This document shows positions 9,362 to 18,590 of a DNA stretch of 64,000 nt, one piece after another; the stretch's first letter is position 1, and every line of letters starts with the position of its first letter. The stretch is taken from NCBI RefSeq assembly GCF_000020485.1, contig NC_011899.1, forward strand, positions 2,302,501 to 2,366,500. Direction: 5' to 3'. The stretch is from Halothermothrix orenii H 168. GTDB taxonomy: Bacteria > Bacillota > Halanaerobiia > Halanaerobiales > Halothermotrichaceae. Made by a program: the position numbers and the translations under genes. The notes below the pieces were generated by a model. It did not search any database. It was given only the letters and a program-made list of their open reading frames with translations, and had not been told where the DNA came from.

Positions 9362-10018
9362 TTATTCTTCAGGCTCCTCTTCATCACCTTCATCTTCTTC
9401 ACCAATTACTTCAGGTTCAGGCATAATTTCTTCATCTTCTGCAGGCACTTCTTCCTCAACAGCCTCAGATGGAGCAACAATGGTAACTATTACTTCGTCT
9501 TCAGGAGTAATGAAATCGGTGTTTGCAGGGGGTTCTATATCACCTACAGACAGTGAATCCCCCAGTCCAAGGTCAGTAATATCAACCTCTATTTCATCAG
9601 GAATATCGGTTGGTAAACATTCAACTTCAATTTCCCTGGCTAACTGCTGTAAAACACCTCCAGCAACAACACCCCTGGCATTACCGACAATATGAACCGG
9701 AACAGAAACAGTAAGCTTATCAGTCATAGAAATATGCTGAAAATCAACATGGAGAATATTTCCCTGAACCGGATCTCTCTGTAAGTCCTTTACTACTGCA
9801 GTTTCTTTTTCCTCTTTGTCACCATCAACCAGAGTCATATCTAAAATAGCATTACCACCAACAACCTTATTAAGGTCTTTAGCATCTACTGCCAGAGGCT
9901 GGGGTTTGCGGGTTTTACCATATATTACCCCCGGAATTAAGCCATTTCTTCTTAACTTACGGGCAACACCTTTACCAGTATCCTTTCTCACCTCTGCTTT
10001 TAAATTATACCTTTCCAT
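9362..10018 (-). CDS. ctc: 50S ribosomal protein L25, general stress protein Ctc
   Basis: This is the long Ctc/TL5 form of L25, which binds 5S rRNA. Residues 1-90 form the L25 beta-barrel (KAEVRKDTGKGVARKLRRNG and GVIYG), and 95-185 the TL5 C-terminal domain. The last 30 residues are an acidic Glu/Asp/Pro tail often found in this family. It has a GGAGAGG ribosome site and its own sigma-A-like promoter (10080-10108). The position between prs and pth is conserved in Bacillus. Confidence 0.95.
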   Translation of the reverse strand: MERYNLKAEVRKDTGKGVARKLRRNGLIPGVIYGKTRKPQPLAVDAKDLNKVVGGNAILDMTLVDGDKEEKETAVVKDLQRDPVQGNILHVDFQHISMTDKLTVSVPVHIVGNARGVVAGGVLQQLAREIEVECLPTDIPDEIEVDITDLGLGDSLSVGDIEPPANTDFITPEDEVIVTIVAPSEAVEEEVPAEDEEIMPEPEVIGEEDEGDEEEPEE

Positions 10019-10079
10019 TTGACTATCCTCTCCTTTTCAATTTTATATTGAGTGTCAGTCAGATTTTTTACTGAAAAAT

Positions 10080-10108
10080 ATTATAACATCCTGTTTGAAG
10101 TTAAACAA
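10080..10108 (-). promoter_or_regulatory. Sigma-A-type promoter for ctc
   Basis: On the minus strand TTGTTT is followed after 17 bp by a consensus TATAAT, about 60 bp upstream of the ctc start and after the prs stop. Confidence 0.7.
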
Positions 10109-10116
10109 GTACCATA

Positions 10117-11061
10117 TTAATGAAATAAAACTGATACAGACAGGTCTTTATAGATTCGGTCAATGGCTTCAGCCAGGAGCGGAGCCACTGATAATATTTT
10201 TAAGTTATCGAGACTGTTATCCTTCTGGGGGATGGTATCAGTAACTATAATCTCCTTTAATGGAGCATTTTTCAGCCTCTCTTCAGCCGGCCCAGAAAAC
10301 AGGGCATGAGTACAGCAGGCAAAGACATTGGCAGCTCCTTTTTCTTTTAAAACCCGGGCAGCCTCAACGATTGTACCGGCGGTATCGATAATATCATCAA
10401 AGAGAATAACATTTCTTCCTTCTACATCCCCGATAACATGCTGGACTTCGGCCACATTGGGCTTTGGTCTTCTTTTATCAATAATGGCCATGGGAATATT
10501 AAGGGCCTGGGCAAAAGAACGAACCCTTTTAACAGCACCGACATCTGGAGCAACAGCAGTCATATTCTCTATATTTTTCTTTTTAAAATAGTCAACCATA
10601 ATCGGGGCAGCATAAAGGTGGTCAACAGGAATATCAAAAAAACCCTGAATCTGGGGGGCATGCATATCTATAGAAAGCAGCCTTCTGGCTCCAGCTGTAG
10701 TAATCAGATTTGCTACCAGTTTAGCCGTAATGGGATCACGGGGACGGGCTTTCCGGTCCTGTCTGGCATAACCATAATACGGAACAACAGCAGTAATTCT
10801 CCGGGCTGAAGCCCTTCTTAAAGCATCTACCATTACCAGTAATTCCATCAAATTCTCATTAACAGGAGGACAGGTAGGTTGAATAACAAAAACATCTGCC
10901 CCACGGACTGTTTCCTCAATTTTTACTGATATTTCACCATCTTTAAACCTATTGACCTCTGAACTAACAAGTTCGGTACCCAGACATTCACAGATATCTT
11001 CAGCCAATTTGCGGTGAGCATTGCCGGTAAAAATCTTCAACTTATCTCCATAAGTAGACAT
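10117..11061 (-). CDS. prs: Ribose-phosphate pyrophosphokinase (PRPP synthetase)
   Basis: The enzyme makes PRPP from ribose 5-phosphate and ATP for purine, pyrimidine, NAD and Trp/His synthesis. Conserved features are FKDGEISVKIEE, the flexible-loop YYGYARQDRK, DMHA, and the PRPP-binding loop ILFDDIIDTAGT. Length (314) is standard. Its ATG overlaps the glmU stop by one base (TAATG), implying translational coupling. The glmU-prs-ctc order is the Bacillus arrangement. Confidence 0.97.
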   Translation of the reverse strand: MSTYGDKLKIFTGNAHRKLAEDICECLGTELVSSEVNRFKDGEISVKIEETVRGADVFVIQPTCPPVNENLMELLVMVDALRRASARRITAVVPYYGYARQDRKARPRDPITAKLVANLITTAGARRLLSIDMHAPQIQGFFDIPVDHLYAAPIMVDYFKKKNIENMTAVAPDVGAVKRVRSFAQALNIPMAIIDKRRPKPNVAEVQHVIGDVEGRNVILFDDIIDTAGTIVEAARVLKEKGAANVFACCTHALFSGPAEERLKNAPLKEIIVTDTIPQKDNSLDNLKILSVAPLLAEAIDRIYKDLSVSVLFH

Positions 11062-12431
11062 TATTTATCCCCCTCAATGTTATCCTTTTTAAATTTACGA
11101 GCAGGTACACCGACCACTGTTACCCCTCCGGGGACATCTTTAGTCACAACAGCACCGGCCCCTGTTTTTCCCCTGTTTCCAACCGTTACTGGAGCAATCA
11201 AGGTTGTATTACTCCCGATGAAGGCATTATTACCCACTTTTGTTTTATGCTTTTTCTTCCCATCATAATTTGCAAATATTGTACCGGCTCCAATATTACT
11301 ATTTTCCCCTATTTCAGCATCCCCTACATAACTCAAATGAGGAACTTTGGTATTTTCCCCGATCTTTGCTTTTTTTAATTCAACAAAATCCCCAACCTTA
11401 ACCCCACTGGCAATCTGACAGCCAGGCCTTATATAGGCAAAGGGACCAATATTGGTATCTTCCCCTATTTTGCTATCTTTAATAACAGTAGAATCGAGGA
11501 GTTTACTTCTATCTCCAATTTCAGCATTTATTAAATGTGAATGGGGGCCGACAACCACTTCTGAGCCAATTCGTGTTCTTCCTTCTATATAAGTAAAAGG
11601 ATAAATAACACTATCCTGTCCAATTTCAACAGTACTATCAATATAAGTGGTGTCAGGGTCAATAATACTGACACCATTGGCCAGGTGATAATTTATAATC
11701 CTGTTTCTTAAAACCCTCTCAGCCCTAGCCAGGTTTCTCCGGTCATTTACGCCAATAATCTCCCGGGAATCATCAACTTTAACGGGGACTACTACCTCCC
11801 CTTTATTTCTCAAATAAGCAATAGTATCAGTAAGATAATACTCACCCTGGGCATTATCATTTGTTAAGTTTTCCAGAGCCTCACTGAGCTGGTTGCTGTC
11901 AAAACAATAAACTCCACTGTTAATTTCATTGACCAGTCTTTCTTCATCACTGGCATCAGAGTCCTCAACTATCTTTATTATCTGGTTTCCGGCCTCATTC
12001 CTGATAATTCTCCCATAACCCCGGGGGTTATCTATATCGGCTGTTAATACAGCCACTCCAGCCCCGGTTTCTCTCTGGGCATCTACCAGTTCACTTAAAG
12101 TTTTTTCTCTTAATAACGGGGTATCCCCACAGAGAATCAGGACCTGCCCCTGATGTTTTTTGATTAACTTTTTAGCCTGTAAAACCGCATGGCCGGTCCC
12201 CAGCTGTTCTTCCTGGCGAACGTATGTATAGCCTGTACCCAGGGTCTCTTTTACTTTATCACCCTGGTACCCCACTATCACCACAACAGAAGAGCTGATT
12301 GGAGAAGCACTATTAATCACGTGGCTGATCATGGGTTTTCCAGCAACAGGATGCAAAACTTTAGCCAGCCCGGATTTCATTCTTGTTCCTTTGCCGGCGG
12401 CGAGAATTATAGTTAATACCTGAGATTCCAT
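11061..12431 (-). CDS. glmU: Bifunctional GlmU: N-acetylglucosamine-1-phosphate uridyltransferase / glucosamine-1-phosphate acetyltransferase
   Basis: GlmU makes UDP-GlcNAc for peptidoglycan and teichoic acid. The N-terminal pyrophosphorylase domain has LAAGKGTRMKS and the GTGHAV and CGDTPLL motifs. From about residue 250 a left-handed beta-helix of hexapeptide repeats carries the acetyltransferase site (IRPG, YVGDAEIG, FANYDGKKKH). Length (456) is normal. The ATG at 12431 has GGGGG eight bases upstream; an in-frame TTG lies one codon earlier. It is coupled to prs and starts 5 bp after the exonuclease-like gene ends. Confidence 0.97.
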   Translation of the reverse strand: MESQVLTIILAAGKGTRMKSGLAKVLHPVAGKPMISHVINSASPISSSVVVIVGYQGDKVKETLGTGYTYVRQEEQLGTGHAVLQAKKLIKKHQGQVLILCGDTPLLREKTLSELVDAQRETGAGVAVLTADIDNPRGYGRIIRNEAGNQIIKIVEDSDASDEERLVNEINSGVYCFDSNQLSEALENLTNDNAQGEYYLTDTIAYLRNKGEVVVPVKVDDSREIIGVNDRRNLARAERVLRNRIINYHLANGVSIIDPDTTYIDSTVEIGQDSVIYPFTYIEGRTRIGSEVVVGPHSHLINAEIGDRSKLLDSTVIKDSKIGEDTNIGPFAYIRPGCQIASGVKVGDFVELKKAKIGENTKVPHLSYVGDAEIGENSNIGAGTIFANYDGKKKHKTKVGNNAFIGSNTTLIAPVTVGNRGKTGAGAVVTKDVPGGVTVVGVPARKFKKDNIEGDK

Positions 12432-12435
12432 CAAT

Positions 12436-13287
12436 TCAGCCCCCTACCTTTTCCAGATTAATTGTAAAAGAATCATTATTAATAATTTCCCTGTTCTTTT
12501 CCTTAATAAGGTGTTGTATTTTAAGGCCAATTGACATAGCGGGCAAACTACCATTAATTGTATAATACCGGATCAAAAGTGGAAAGAGAGCATCTTTGAT
12601 TCCATATTCAACAAGTAAATTAATATCTTTATAAGCACTAAAAAGGCCGATAACATCCTGTTTAAAAACCCGCTTAATGGCCTTATTTAAGCTTGAACCA
12701 CCGATAATATTGGCAAGATTGCTCCTTTTCATCAATTCCATAGTATCATCAAAGTTATATAGCTCCGGTATAGGGCTACCGTAAGCCCTTTCCATTACTT
12801 TTATATCAGAATTAAAATTATGCCCGACAATTATTTCGGGCTCAAAATCATAAATAACCTCTCTTAAATAATCAATCCCCTCTTCAGGGTTGACTGAATG
12901 GGCCAGGTCATTATTTGTAAAAATCATACCACATGAAGTCACTTCAAAACCTTCCATGGTCACATACTGGATACAGTCAAGGTTGCTCTTTAAATATTCT
13001 GTATCTATACCCATAACCTTTTTCGCTTCGGGAGTTTTACTCCAGTTCTTATTAGATGAAAAGGTAATCAGGCGGTCATAGGTTTTGTCTAGTTTCTTCA
13101 GTTTTTTAATGATACCACATTCTAGATTTTTAATACCCAGAACAGAAGCAATCTCTTTGATTGAAGCCTGTTTAAATTTCTTTTCAGTTGGATAATGTTG
13201 TAATATTTTTTTTAACCTCTTACCACGGCCTAAAATAACGGCAAGCTTATGCTGGTAAAGGTCTTCTGGAACTAAATATGGTTTCAT
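12436..13287 (-). CDS. Putative DEDDy 3'-5' exonuclease-like protein with N-terminal helix-hairpin-helix region
   Basis: I do not recognise a named family. Residues about 12-68 resemble helix-hairpin-helix DNA-binding repeats (ASVLGIKN region) as in UvrC-type proteins. Residues about 92-240 look like a DnaQ/ribonuclease-H fold exonuclease: motif I GIDTEY (D95, E97), motif II GHNFNSDI (N157, D161), and motif III Y228-x3-D232 (YGIKDALF), the DEDDy pattern. All four acidic residues are present, so activity is plausible. The start at 13287 has GAGGG upstream. It is inserted between spoVG and glmU, where Bacillus has no extra gene. Substrate is unknown. Confidence 0.65.
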   Translation of the reverse strand: MKPYLVPEDLYQHKLAVILGRGKRLKKILQHYPTEKKFKQASIKEIASVLGIKNLECGIIKKLKKLDKTYDRLITFSSNKNWSKTPEAKKVMGIDTEYLKSNLDCIQYVTMEGFEVTSCGMIFTNNDLAHSVNPEEGIDYLREVIYDFEPEIIVGHNFNSDIKVMERAYGSPIPELYNFDDTMELMKRSNLANIIGGSSLNKAIKRVFKQDVIGLFSAYKDINLLVEYGIKDALFPLLIRYYTINGSLPAMSIGLKIQHLIKEKNREIINNDSFTINLEKVGG

Positions 13288-13382
13288 ATAACTTCCCTCT
13301 ATTTTAAATATAACCTTAACCGTAAGAAGTATAACAGAGAAAACCTGTTTTGTCAAGGTTTAACCCTTTATATTTACCATAT

Positions 13383-13413
13383 AAAAACGGCGGAAGCAAA
13401 TTCCGCCGTTTTT
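13383..13413 (-). terminator. Strong terminator after spoVG
   Basis: Thirteen-base perfect arms (AAAAACGGCGGAA / TTCCGCCGTTTTT) surround a 5-base loop. It lies between the spoVG stop and the exonuclease-like gene; the T-run works on the minus strand. Confidence 0.92.
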
Positions 13414-13424
13414 CAGTCATCAAC

Positions 13425-13682
13425 TCAGGCTATCTCCTGTTCATACTTGTCCAGAATTGTCTTCTGGATTGTTTCCCGTAACTCATTTGTAATCGGGTGA
13501 CAGATATCTTTAAATTCACCCTTCGGGGTCTTTTTGGCCGGCATGGAGACAAATAAACCCTTTTTGCCATCCACCACCCTTATGTCCCTGACAACAAAAG
13601 AGTTATCAAAGGTAATACTGGCAAAAGCCCTGGTTGCCCCCTCACTGTCAAAGGGATAAATCCTTACTTCAGTAATTTCCAA
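13425..13682 (-). CDS. spoVG: SpoVG regulatory nucleic-acid-binding protein
   Basis: The 85-residue protein matches SpoVG: MEITEVRIYPF, LRAF-like TRAFASITFD, VRDIRVV, and FVSMPAKKT. SpoVG binds DNA and RNA and affects septation, capsule and virulence genes in various Firmicutes. The start codon is TTG, with AAGGTGG upstream. It is followed by a strong terminator, so its level is probably set independently of glmU downstream. Gene order purR...spoVG-glmU-prs is conserved apart from insertions. Confidence 0.96.
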   Translation of the reverse strand: MEITEVRIYPFDSEGATRAFASITFDNSFVVRDIRVVDGKKGLFVSMPAKKTPKGEFKDICHPITNELRETIQKTILDKYEQEIA

Positions 13683-13712
13683 AGAAAGCCACCACCTTAT
13701 TTTGGTAAATTT

Positions 13713-14759
13713 TTAAATTCTAATGGTTATATTATATTGGAATTTGAGGCAACCGTCAAGCAAAATATTAATTTTTTCCATAAAACTCCATAATTCATCT
13801 TTTATTTCACCCGATAACTCCTCGAATTCTCCGTTTTCATCCTCGATTAAACAGCCTTCTTCGGTAATCTCACCAATAATTGAAGCTTTAATTCCGGCCC
13901 GGGCAAGTTTATCCACCAGCTTACCCCCATCGGGAGCAGCAATTAACATACTTCCAGAAGAAATTAAACCAGCCGGGTCTAAGTCCAGGGCTTTGCAAAT
14001 TATATCAGTTTCAGGGTTAACAGGAAATTGGCTCCTTTTAATTCTAAATCCAGCTTTTGAAGCGGTAACCATTTCATCAAGGGCCCCGTACAAACCACCT
14101 TCGGTTATATCATGCATGGCGTGAACTCCAAGCCCGGCACCAATTAGACCTTCCTCAAGGACACTCAATTTGCTTATATATTCCTGGCCACGTTCTATGA
14201 TTTCAGGGGGTACCCCCCTGTCCTTCAACAATTCAGCATAGTCACTGGCTAAAATAAAAGTACCTTCAATTCCTAGTCCCTTGGTTATTATCAGCTCATC
14301 CCCGGGCCGGGCCCCTCCAGTAGTAATATATTTATCCCTGGGAGCCTTTCCAATAGCGGTAACTGTTATAATAGGTTCTGTAACCTTTGATAATATTTCA
14401 GTATGCCCTCCGATAACTTCAACCTCAATAGAAGCAGCTGCTCTGGTTATTTCTTCCATTATATTACCTACCATAATTTCTTCTGTAGCAGGAGGCAAGA
14501 GCAACACAACCTGGATACCTACCGGTCGGGCCCCACAGGAAGCCAGGTCATTACAGGCTACATGAACAGCCAGATAACCGGCCTTATTTACAGCTCCGGT
14601 TATAGGGTCTGAAGAAATAACTAACACCTCATCCCCGAAATCCACTACCGCACTATCTTCCCCTATTCCAGAATGAACAAGCACATCTTTATGATGGTAT
14701 TTAATTTTATTTATAATTAAACTTTCCAGTTTATTTTTTGGAATCTTTCCGATTTTCAT
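13713..14759 (-). CDS. AIR synthase-related protein (PurM/HypE/ThiL superfamily)
   Basis: The protein shows the ATP-binding fold of the PurM/HypE/SelD/ThiL superfamily: GIGEDSAVVDFGDE at the N-terminus, GAVNKAGYLAVHVACNDLA, GHTEI, and a C-terminal MHDITEGGLYGALDEM like HypE. Members use ATP to phosphorylate or activate a substrate acid. No other hyp genes are nearby, and ThiL-specific context is absent, so substrate is open. Start ATG at 14759, eight bases after AGGAAG, lies inside the end of the upstream ECF S-subunit gene (29-bp overlap), implying coupling. Confidence 0.75.
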   Translation of the reverse strand: MKIGKIPKNKLESLIINKIKYHHKDVLVHSGIGEDSAVVDFGDEVLVISSDPITGAVNKAGYLAVHVACNDLASCGARPVGIQVVLLLPPATEEIMVGNIMEEITRAAASIEVEVIGGHTEILSKVTEPIITVTAIGKAPRDKYITTGGARPGDELIITKGLGIEGTFILASDYAELLKDRGVPPEIIERGQEYISKLSVLEEGLIGAGLGVHAMHDITEGGLYGALDEMVTASKAGFRIKRSQFPVNPETDIICKALDLDPAGLISSGSMLIAAPDGGKLVDKLARAGIKASIIGEITEEGCLIEDENGEFEELSGEIKDELWSFMEKINILLDGCLKFQYNITIRI

Positions 14760-15288
14760 CACTGTCACTTCCTATAAACTTATTTATATTGTGAGCAAAG
14801 GGGATAGCAATAACAGCCCCGATTAACATCTGGGCATAATCAATTCCCAGTTCAGGTATTATAGCAGCCCAGCTTATTAAAAAACCTTTGGTTATAGCAT
14901 AACCAGCAATCATAATATGACCACCTATTAATACCGCCACTATGCTCTTAACCCAGCTATCAGTACTACCGAACCGACCCACTACATACCCTTCTACTCC
15001 CTTAATAATGAAGGTAAAGGGAGCCCATATATAGTAACCTAAAATCATATCCATCAGGGCAGAACCGGCTGCACCTGCAATGCCAGCAGCCCTGGGGCCA
15101 AAGACAAGGGCTATAAAATATATAGCGACTTCACCAAGGTTAAAATATGACTGGGATGGTCCGGGAACATGTAAATAAGTGGCTACAGCAGTAAAGGCAA
15201 CAAACAAAGCCAGATATGATAAAGTACGGGTTGACAGATTCCCCGGTTCTAAATTCCTCAACTCTTTAACTATTCTTCTGTCAGGCAT
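14731..15288 (-). CDS. ECF transporter S component (vitamin or precursor uptake)
   Basis: A 185-residue membrane protein with five to six hydrophobic segments and the ECF S-component pattern YFNLGEVAIYFIALVFGPRA, then GSALMDMILGY and a KGVEGYVVG segment. Such subunits bind a vitamin or its precursor and dock to a shared ECF ATPase/T module, which is not encoded here. The ligand is not evident from sequence; thiamine precursors, riboflavin or similar are possible. GGAGGG precedes the ATG. Its 3' end overlaps the AIR-synthase-like gene, suggesting the imported compound is that enzyme's substrate. Confidence 0.75.
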   Translation of the reverse strand: MPDRRIVKELRNLEPGNLSTRTLSYLALFVAFTAVATYLHVPGPSQSYFNLGEVAIYFIALVFGPRAAGIAGAAGSALMDMILGYYIWAPFTFIIKGVEGYVVGRFGSTDSWVKSIVAVLIGGHIMIAGYAITKGFLISWAAIIPELGIDYAQMLIGAVIAIPFAHNINKFIGSDSDENRKDSKK

Positions 15289-15313
15289 AACTTACCCTCC
15301 CTGGTCGTATATT

Positions 15314-16639
15314 TTAGAAAGATAGGTATTGCTCCAGTTCCCACTGATGAACCTGGGTTCGATAAACAGCCCATTCTATTTCTTTAGCTTCCACAAAATG
15401 ATTAAATATATGTTCTCCCAGAGTTTCTTTTATTAACTTATCTTCTTTCAGGTTATTGACAGCCTCCATTATATTACCTGGCAGGCTTTCAATTCCCCTT
15501 GCCTTTCGCTCTTCATCTGACATGGAGAAAATATCATCAAGGGTCTGCTCTCCCGGATCTATCTCGTTTTTTATACCATCCAGACCGGCTTTTAACATTA
15601 CAGCCATGGCCAGGTAGGGGTTGGCCGAGGGATCGGGATTTCTGAGCTCAATTCTGGTACCATTACCCCGGGCTGATGGCACCCTGATCAGGGCACTCCG
15701 GTTCTGGGCAGACCAGGAGATATAAACCGGGGCTTCGTAGCCAGGAACAAGTCTTTTATAGGAATTAATAGTTGGATTAGTTATAGCAGTTATGGCGGGA
15801 GCGTGTTTTAAAACACCTCCAATATAATGGTAGGCTATCTTTGATAATCCCAGTTCATCATCAGGTTCATAAAAAGCATTTTCCCCATCCTTGAACAGGG
15901 ACTGGTGGACATGCATTCCGGATCCATTTTCACCAAAAATGGGTTTCGGCATAAAAGTGGCATGTAAATTATGGTTGAGGGCAATAGCTTTGGTAACAAA
16001 TTTAAAAGTGGTTATGTTATCAGCTGTCCTTAGAACTGGAGTATATTTAAAGTCAATTTCATGCTGGCCGGGAGCAACTTCATGATGAGAAGCCTCAACA
16101 TCGAATCCCATCTGTTCGAGGGCCAGTACAATATCCCGCCTGGCATTCTCCCCCATATCCAGGGGTGACAAATCAAAATAACCACCTTTATCATTGGTAA
16201 TAGTTGTTGGATGGCCCTTTTCATCCCTCTCAAACAGAAAAAACTCAGGCTCCGGTCCGGCAAACATTTCATATCCCATCTCCCGGGCCTCATCAATAAC
16301 TTTTTTAAGGGTGCTCCGGGGACATCCGGCAAAGGGCTCTCCGTCCGGGGTATAGATATCACACATCAATCTGGCTACAGCACCTTCACGGGGACGCCAG
16401 GGGAAAATAGTAAAGGTATCATAATCCGGTTTTAAGTACATATCTGATTCCTGAATCCTGGTAAAACCCTCTATTGAAGATCCATCAAACATTATTTTCC
16501 CGTCCAGGGCATCCGGTAGCTGTTCTACAGTAATAGCCACATTTTTAATCGTCCCTAAAATATCAACAAACTGGAGTCGAATAAATTTTACATTCAGCTC
16601 TTCTGCCTTCTTTAATACTTCCTGCCTGGTTAATGACAT
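15314..16639 (-). CDS. glnA: Glutamine synthetase type I
   Basis: GlnA condenses ammonia and glutamate with ATP. The 441-residue length and Firmicute-type sequence indicate a GSI-alpha enzyme, normally not adenylylated. Motifs include the DGSSIEGF segment, [33 protein letters not shown], and [17 protein letters not shown]. The start overlaps the glnR stop by one base (TAATG). In Bacillus the glnRA operon is repressed by GlnR when glutamine is plentiful, through feedback-inhibited GlnA. Confidence 0.97.
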   Translation of the reverse strand: MSLTRQEVLKKAEELNVKFIRLQFVDILGTIKNVAITVEQLPDALDGKIMFDGSSIEGFTRIQESDMYLKPDYDTFTIFPWRPREGAVARLMCDIYTPDGEPFAGCPRSTLKKVIDEAREMGYEMFAGPEPEFFLFERDEKGHPTTITNDKGGYFDLSPLDMGENARRDIVLALEQMGFDVEASHHEVAPGQHEIDFKYTPVLRTADNITTFKFVTKAIALNHNLHATFMPKPIFGENGSGMHVHQSLFKDGENAFYEPDDELGLSKIAYHYIGGVLKHAPAITAITNPTINSYKRLVPGYEAPVYISWSAQNRSALIRVPSARGNGTRIELRNPDPSANPYLAMAVMLKAGLDGIKNEIDPGEQTLDDIFSMSDEERKARGIESLPGNIMEAVNNLKEDKLIKETLGEHIFNHFVEAKEIEWAVYRTQVHQWELEQYLSF

Positions 16640-17019
16640 TATTTTTCCTCCTTTAATTCTTTCTTTTTTCCAAGAATCTTATTTAGCTTATACCTGTTAG
16701 AAACAGGATAGAGTGATGACAGGGGATTTTTGTTAAGCTTATCAAAGACCGGATCTAAAGTAACATCCTCAGGATTACCTTTAACCGGCGGAGGCGGGGT
16801 CAGTTTTTCTTTTATTGCAGCTATAGTATAACCTTCTTCAAGGAGTTTTTTAATTTTTTTTAACCTGTCAATATCTTCTTCTGAAAAAAGCCGCTGGTTC
16901 CCCCTGGTTCTTTCCGGGAAAACCAACCCCATCTCATCATAATACCGTATCTGCCTTGAAGTTAAACCGGTCCTTTCTTTAACAATCCTCATAGGTATAT
17001 CCTTTTTGCCTTTCATCAT
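16639..17019 (-). CDS. glnR: GlnR, MerR-family nitrogen repressor
   Basis: A 126-residue MerR-type regulator: a winged helix at about 10-75 ([15 protein letters not shown] and [16 protein letters not shown]). A short C-terminal tail resembles the GlnR region that senses feedback-inhibited glutamine synthetase. GGGGG lies eight bases before the ATG (a second ATG follows at once). It is the first gene of glnRA and has a consensus promoter upstream. Confidence 0.9.
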   Translation of the reverse strand: MMKGKKDIPMRIVKERTGLTSRQIRYYDEMGLVFPERTRGNQRLFSEEDIDRLKKIKKLLEEGYTIAAIKEKLTPPPPVKGNPEDVTLDPVFDKLNKNPLSSLYPVSNRYKLNKILGKKKELKEEK

Positions 17020-17040
17020 CTATTCATCCCCCTTATATTA

Positions 17041-17075
17041 TGTAAAATTATATTATAAATCAGATTGTATGTCAA
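17041..17075 (-). promoter_or_regulatory. Consensus sigma-A promoter of glnRA with possible GlnR operator
   Basis: On the minus strand TTGACA (17070-17075) is followed after exactly 17 bp by TATAAT (17047-17052), a perfect consensus. Overlapping the -10 is TATAA-N7-TTACA (17041-17057), one mismatch from the GlnR box TGTNA-N7-TNACA. The promoter is directly visible; the operator is inference. Confidence 0.85.
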
Positions 17076-17184
17076 CTTCATGTAAGGTTTTTATTATAAA
17101 ACTGGACTGGCACATTTCCGGTGCCCAATACATAACATATTATTAGGGCAAAAAGAGCTGCCTTTTATAAAGGAGTGGTTTGAA

Positions 17185-18267
17185 ATGGAAAAAGGTAAAA
17201 TTACAAATTTTTTCCCTGGCGGGAATACCTATAAGGGTTTTTACTCCTTTTATAAGTATCTCCCCTATAAAGCAGATAGTGTTTTCATTATTAAAGGGGG
17301 ACCCGGGACCGGTAAATCTACCTTTATGAAAAGAATTGGTTATGAAATGATTGATAAAGGATTTAATGTAGAATTTCACTGGTGCTCATCTGACAAAAAG
17401 TCCCTGGATGGGGTTGTTATTCCTGCTTTAAAAGCAGCTATTCTGGATGGTACAGCCCCCCATATAGTAGACCCTGTCTATCCCGGGGCAAGGGAAGAAA
17501 TCATTTACCTTGGTGAATACTGGGACAGTAATTACTTAAAAAACCATAAAAAAGAAATAACCAGACTGACCAATACTATTACCAATCTATTTAATAAAAC
17601 TTATTTATACCTGGAAAGGGCAAAAAGTATTTATGATGAATTAAAAAACATTTACATCGATGCCCTGGATACAGGAAAAGCCAACAGGTTACTGGATAAA
17701 GTTTTAAAGGGTATAATTAAAGGACCAGCCGGTAAACCGGGCCCGGAAAGACATTTATTTGGAAATGCTATTACTCCCCAGGGCTCAGTAAGTTATCTGG
17801 AAAATATAACTGAAGGTCTAAAGACCAGGTATATTATTAAAGGGAAACCCGGCAATGGAAAGTCTACTTTGATTAAGAGGGCCGGCCAGACAATTCAGCA
17901 AAGAGGTTATTTTGTACTCTACCTCCATAATGGTTTTAACCCTGACAGTATTGATGGGGTAGTCATCCCTGACCTGAACCTTGCTATAATAAACGGCAAT
18001 GAACCCCATAACATTGAACCAGCCTCAACAGATGATGAGTTAATTGACATGGCAGGTTGTCTTATACCGGAGACCCTGGCCCAGTACTCAACTGAAATAG
18101 ATGAAATCAAAAAGGAATTTTCCAGTACCATGAATAAGGCCTTCAAGAATTTAAAAAAAGCTAAACAGAACCACGACTCGCTGGAGCAATATTACATAGA
18201 AGCAATGGATTTCAATAAAGTTGAAGAAAAACGCCAGCAAATAATGAAAAAAATCCTTAAAGGATAA
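17185..18267 (+). CDS. Double P-loop ATPase of the PRK06851 type
   Basis: The 360-residue protein is an internal duplication. Each half opens with a Walker A loop (GGPGTGKST near residue 37; GKPGNGKST near residue 218), followed by a segment around SLDGVVIP or SIDGVVIP and APHIVDP or EPHNIEP. Each half ends in a charged helical region. I recall similar uncharacterised ATPases in spore-forming Firmicutes, but no function is established to my knowledge. A good AAAGGAGTGG site precedes the ATG. It stands alone on the plus strand, divergent from glnRA. Confidence 0.75.
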   Translation: MEKGKITNFFPGGNTYKGFYSFYKYLPYKADSVFIIKGGPGTGKSTFMKRIGYEMIDKGFNVEFHWCSSDKKSLDGVVIPALKAAILDGTAPHIVDPVYPGAREEIIYLGEYWDSNYLKNHKKEITRLTNTITNLFNKTYLYLERAKSIYDELKNIYIDALDTGKANRLLDKVLKGIIKGPAGKPGPERHLFGNAITPQGSVSYLENITEGLKTRYIIKGKPGNGKSTLIKRAGQTIQQRGYFVLYLHNGFNPDSIDGVVIPDLNLAIINGNEPHNIEPASTDDELIDMAGCLIPETLAQYSTEIDEIKKEFSSTMNKAFKNLKKAKQNHDSLEQYYIEAMDFNKVEEKRQQIMKKILKG

Positions 18268-18590
18268 TTAATAATTAACACAAAAACAATTAACAGAAAA
18301 GCTTTGATAATCTAATAATCTTTTTATGGTTTTTATACTCTTTCGGACCGTAACATCTAACCTAATTAGCTAATACCAGATCAATTTGGCTAAAATCTTT
18401 GCATCAAATTTGCTTAATTAGGTAAAAAGAAGGAATTTTTATAGCTATTAAAGAATTATAAAATAAAAAATTAAAATTTAATATTTTAATGAATCCTTTT
18501 GATAGCAACATATCTATTCGTTTATATATCAGTATATTACCTATGTAACATTTACTTATACAACTATATGAATACAGAGGGGGCTTCAAG
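18268..18590. other. AT-rich intergenic region with an inverted repeat
   Basis: No gene is seen in this 323-bp gap. It contains ACCTAATTAGC (18360-18370) and GCTTAATTAGGT (18412-18423), complementary except for one inserted base, with a 41-base loop. It may structure the leader of the diguanylate cyclase transcript. No known riboswitch consensus is recognisable. Confidence 0.4.

Noticed and set aside
8952-9695. 247-codon plus-strand frame opposite pth and ctc
   Set aside because: It lies antisense to two well-identified conserved genes, is Ser/Thr-rich as expected from the reverse of acidic codons, and has no ribosome site.
17060-17085. Second GlnR operator upstream of the -35
   Set aside because: TTACA and TGACA occur but as direct, wrongly spaced copies, not TGTNA-N7-TNACA.
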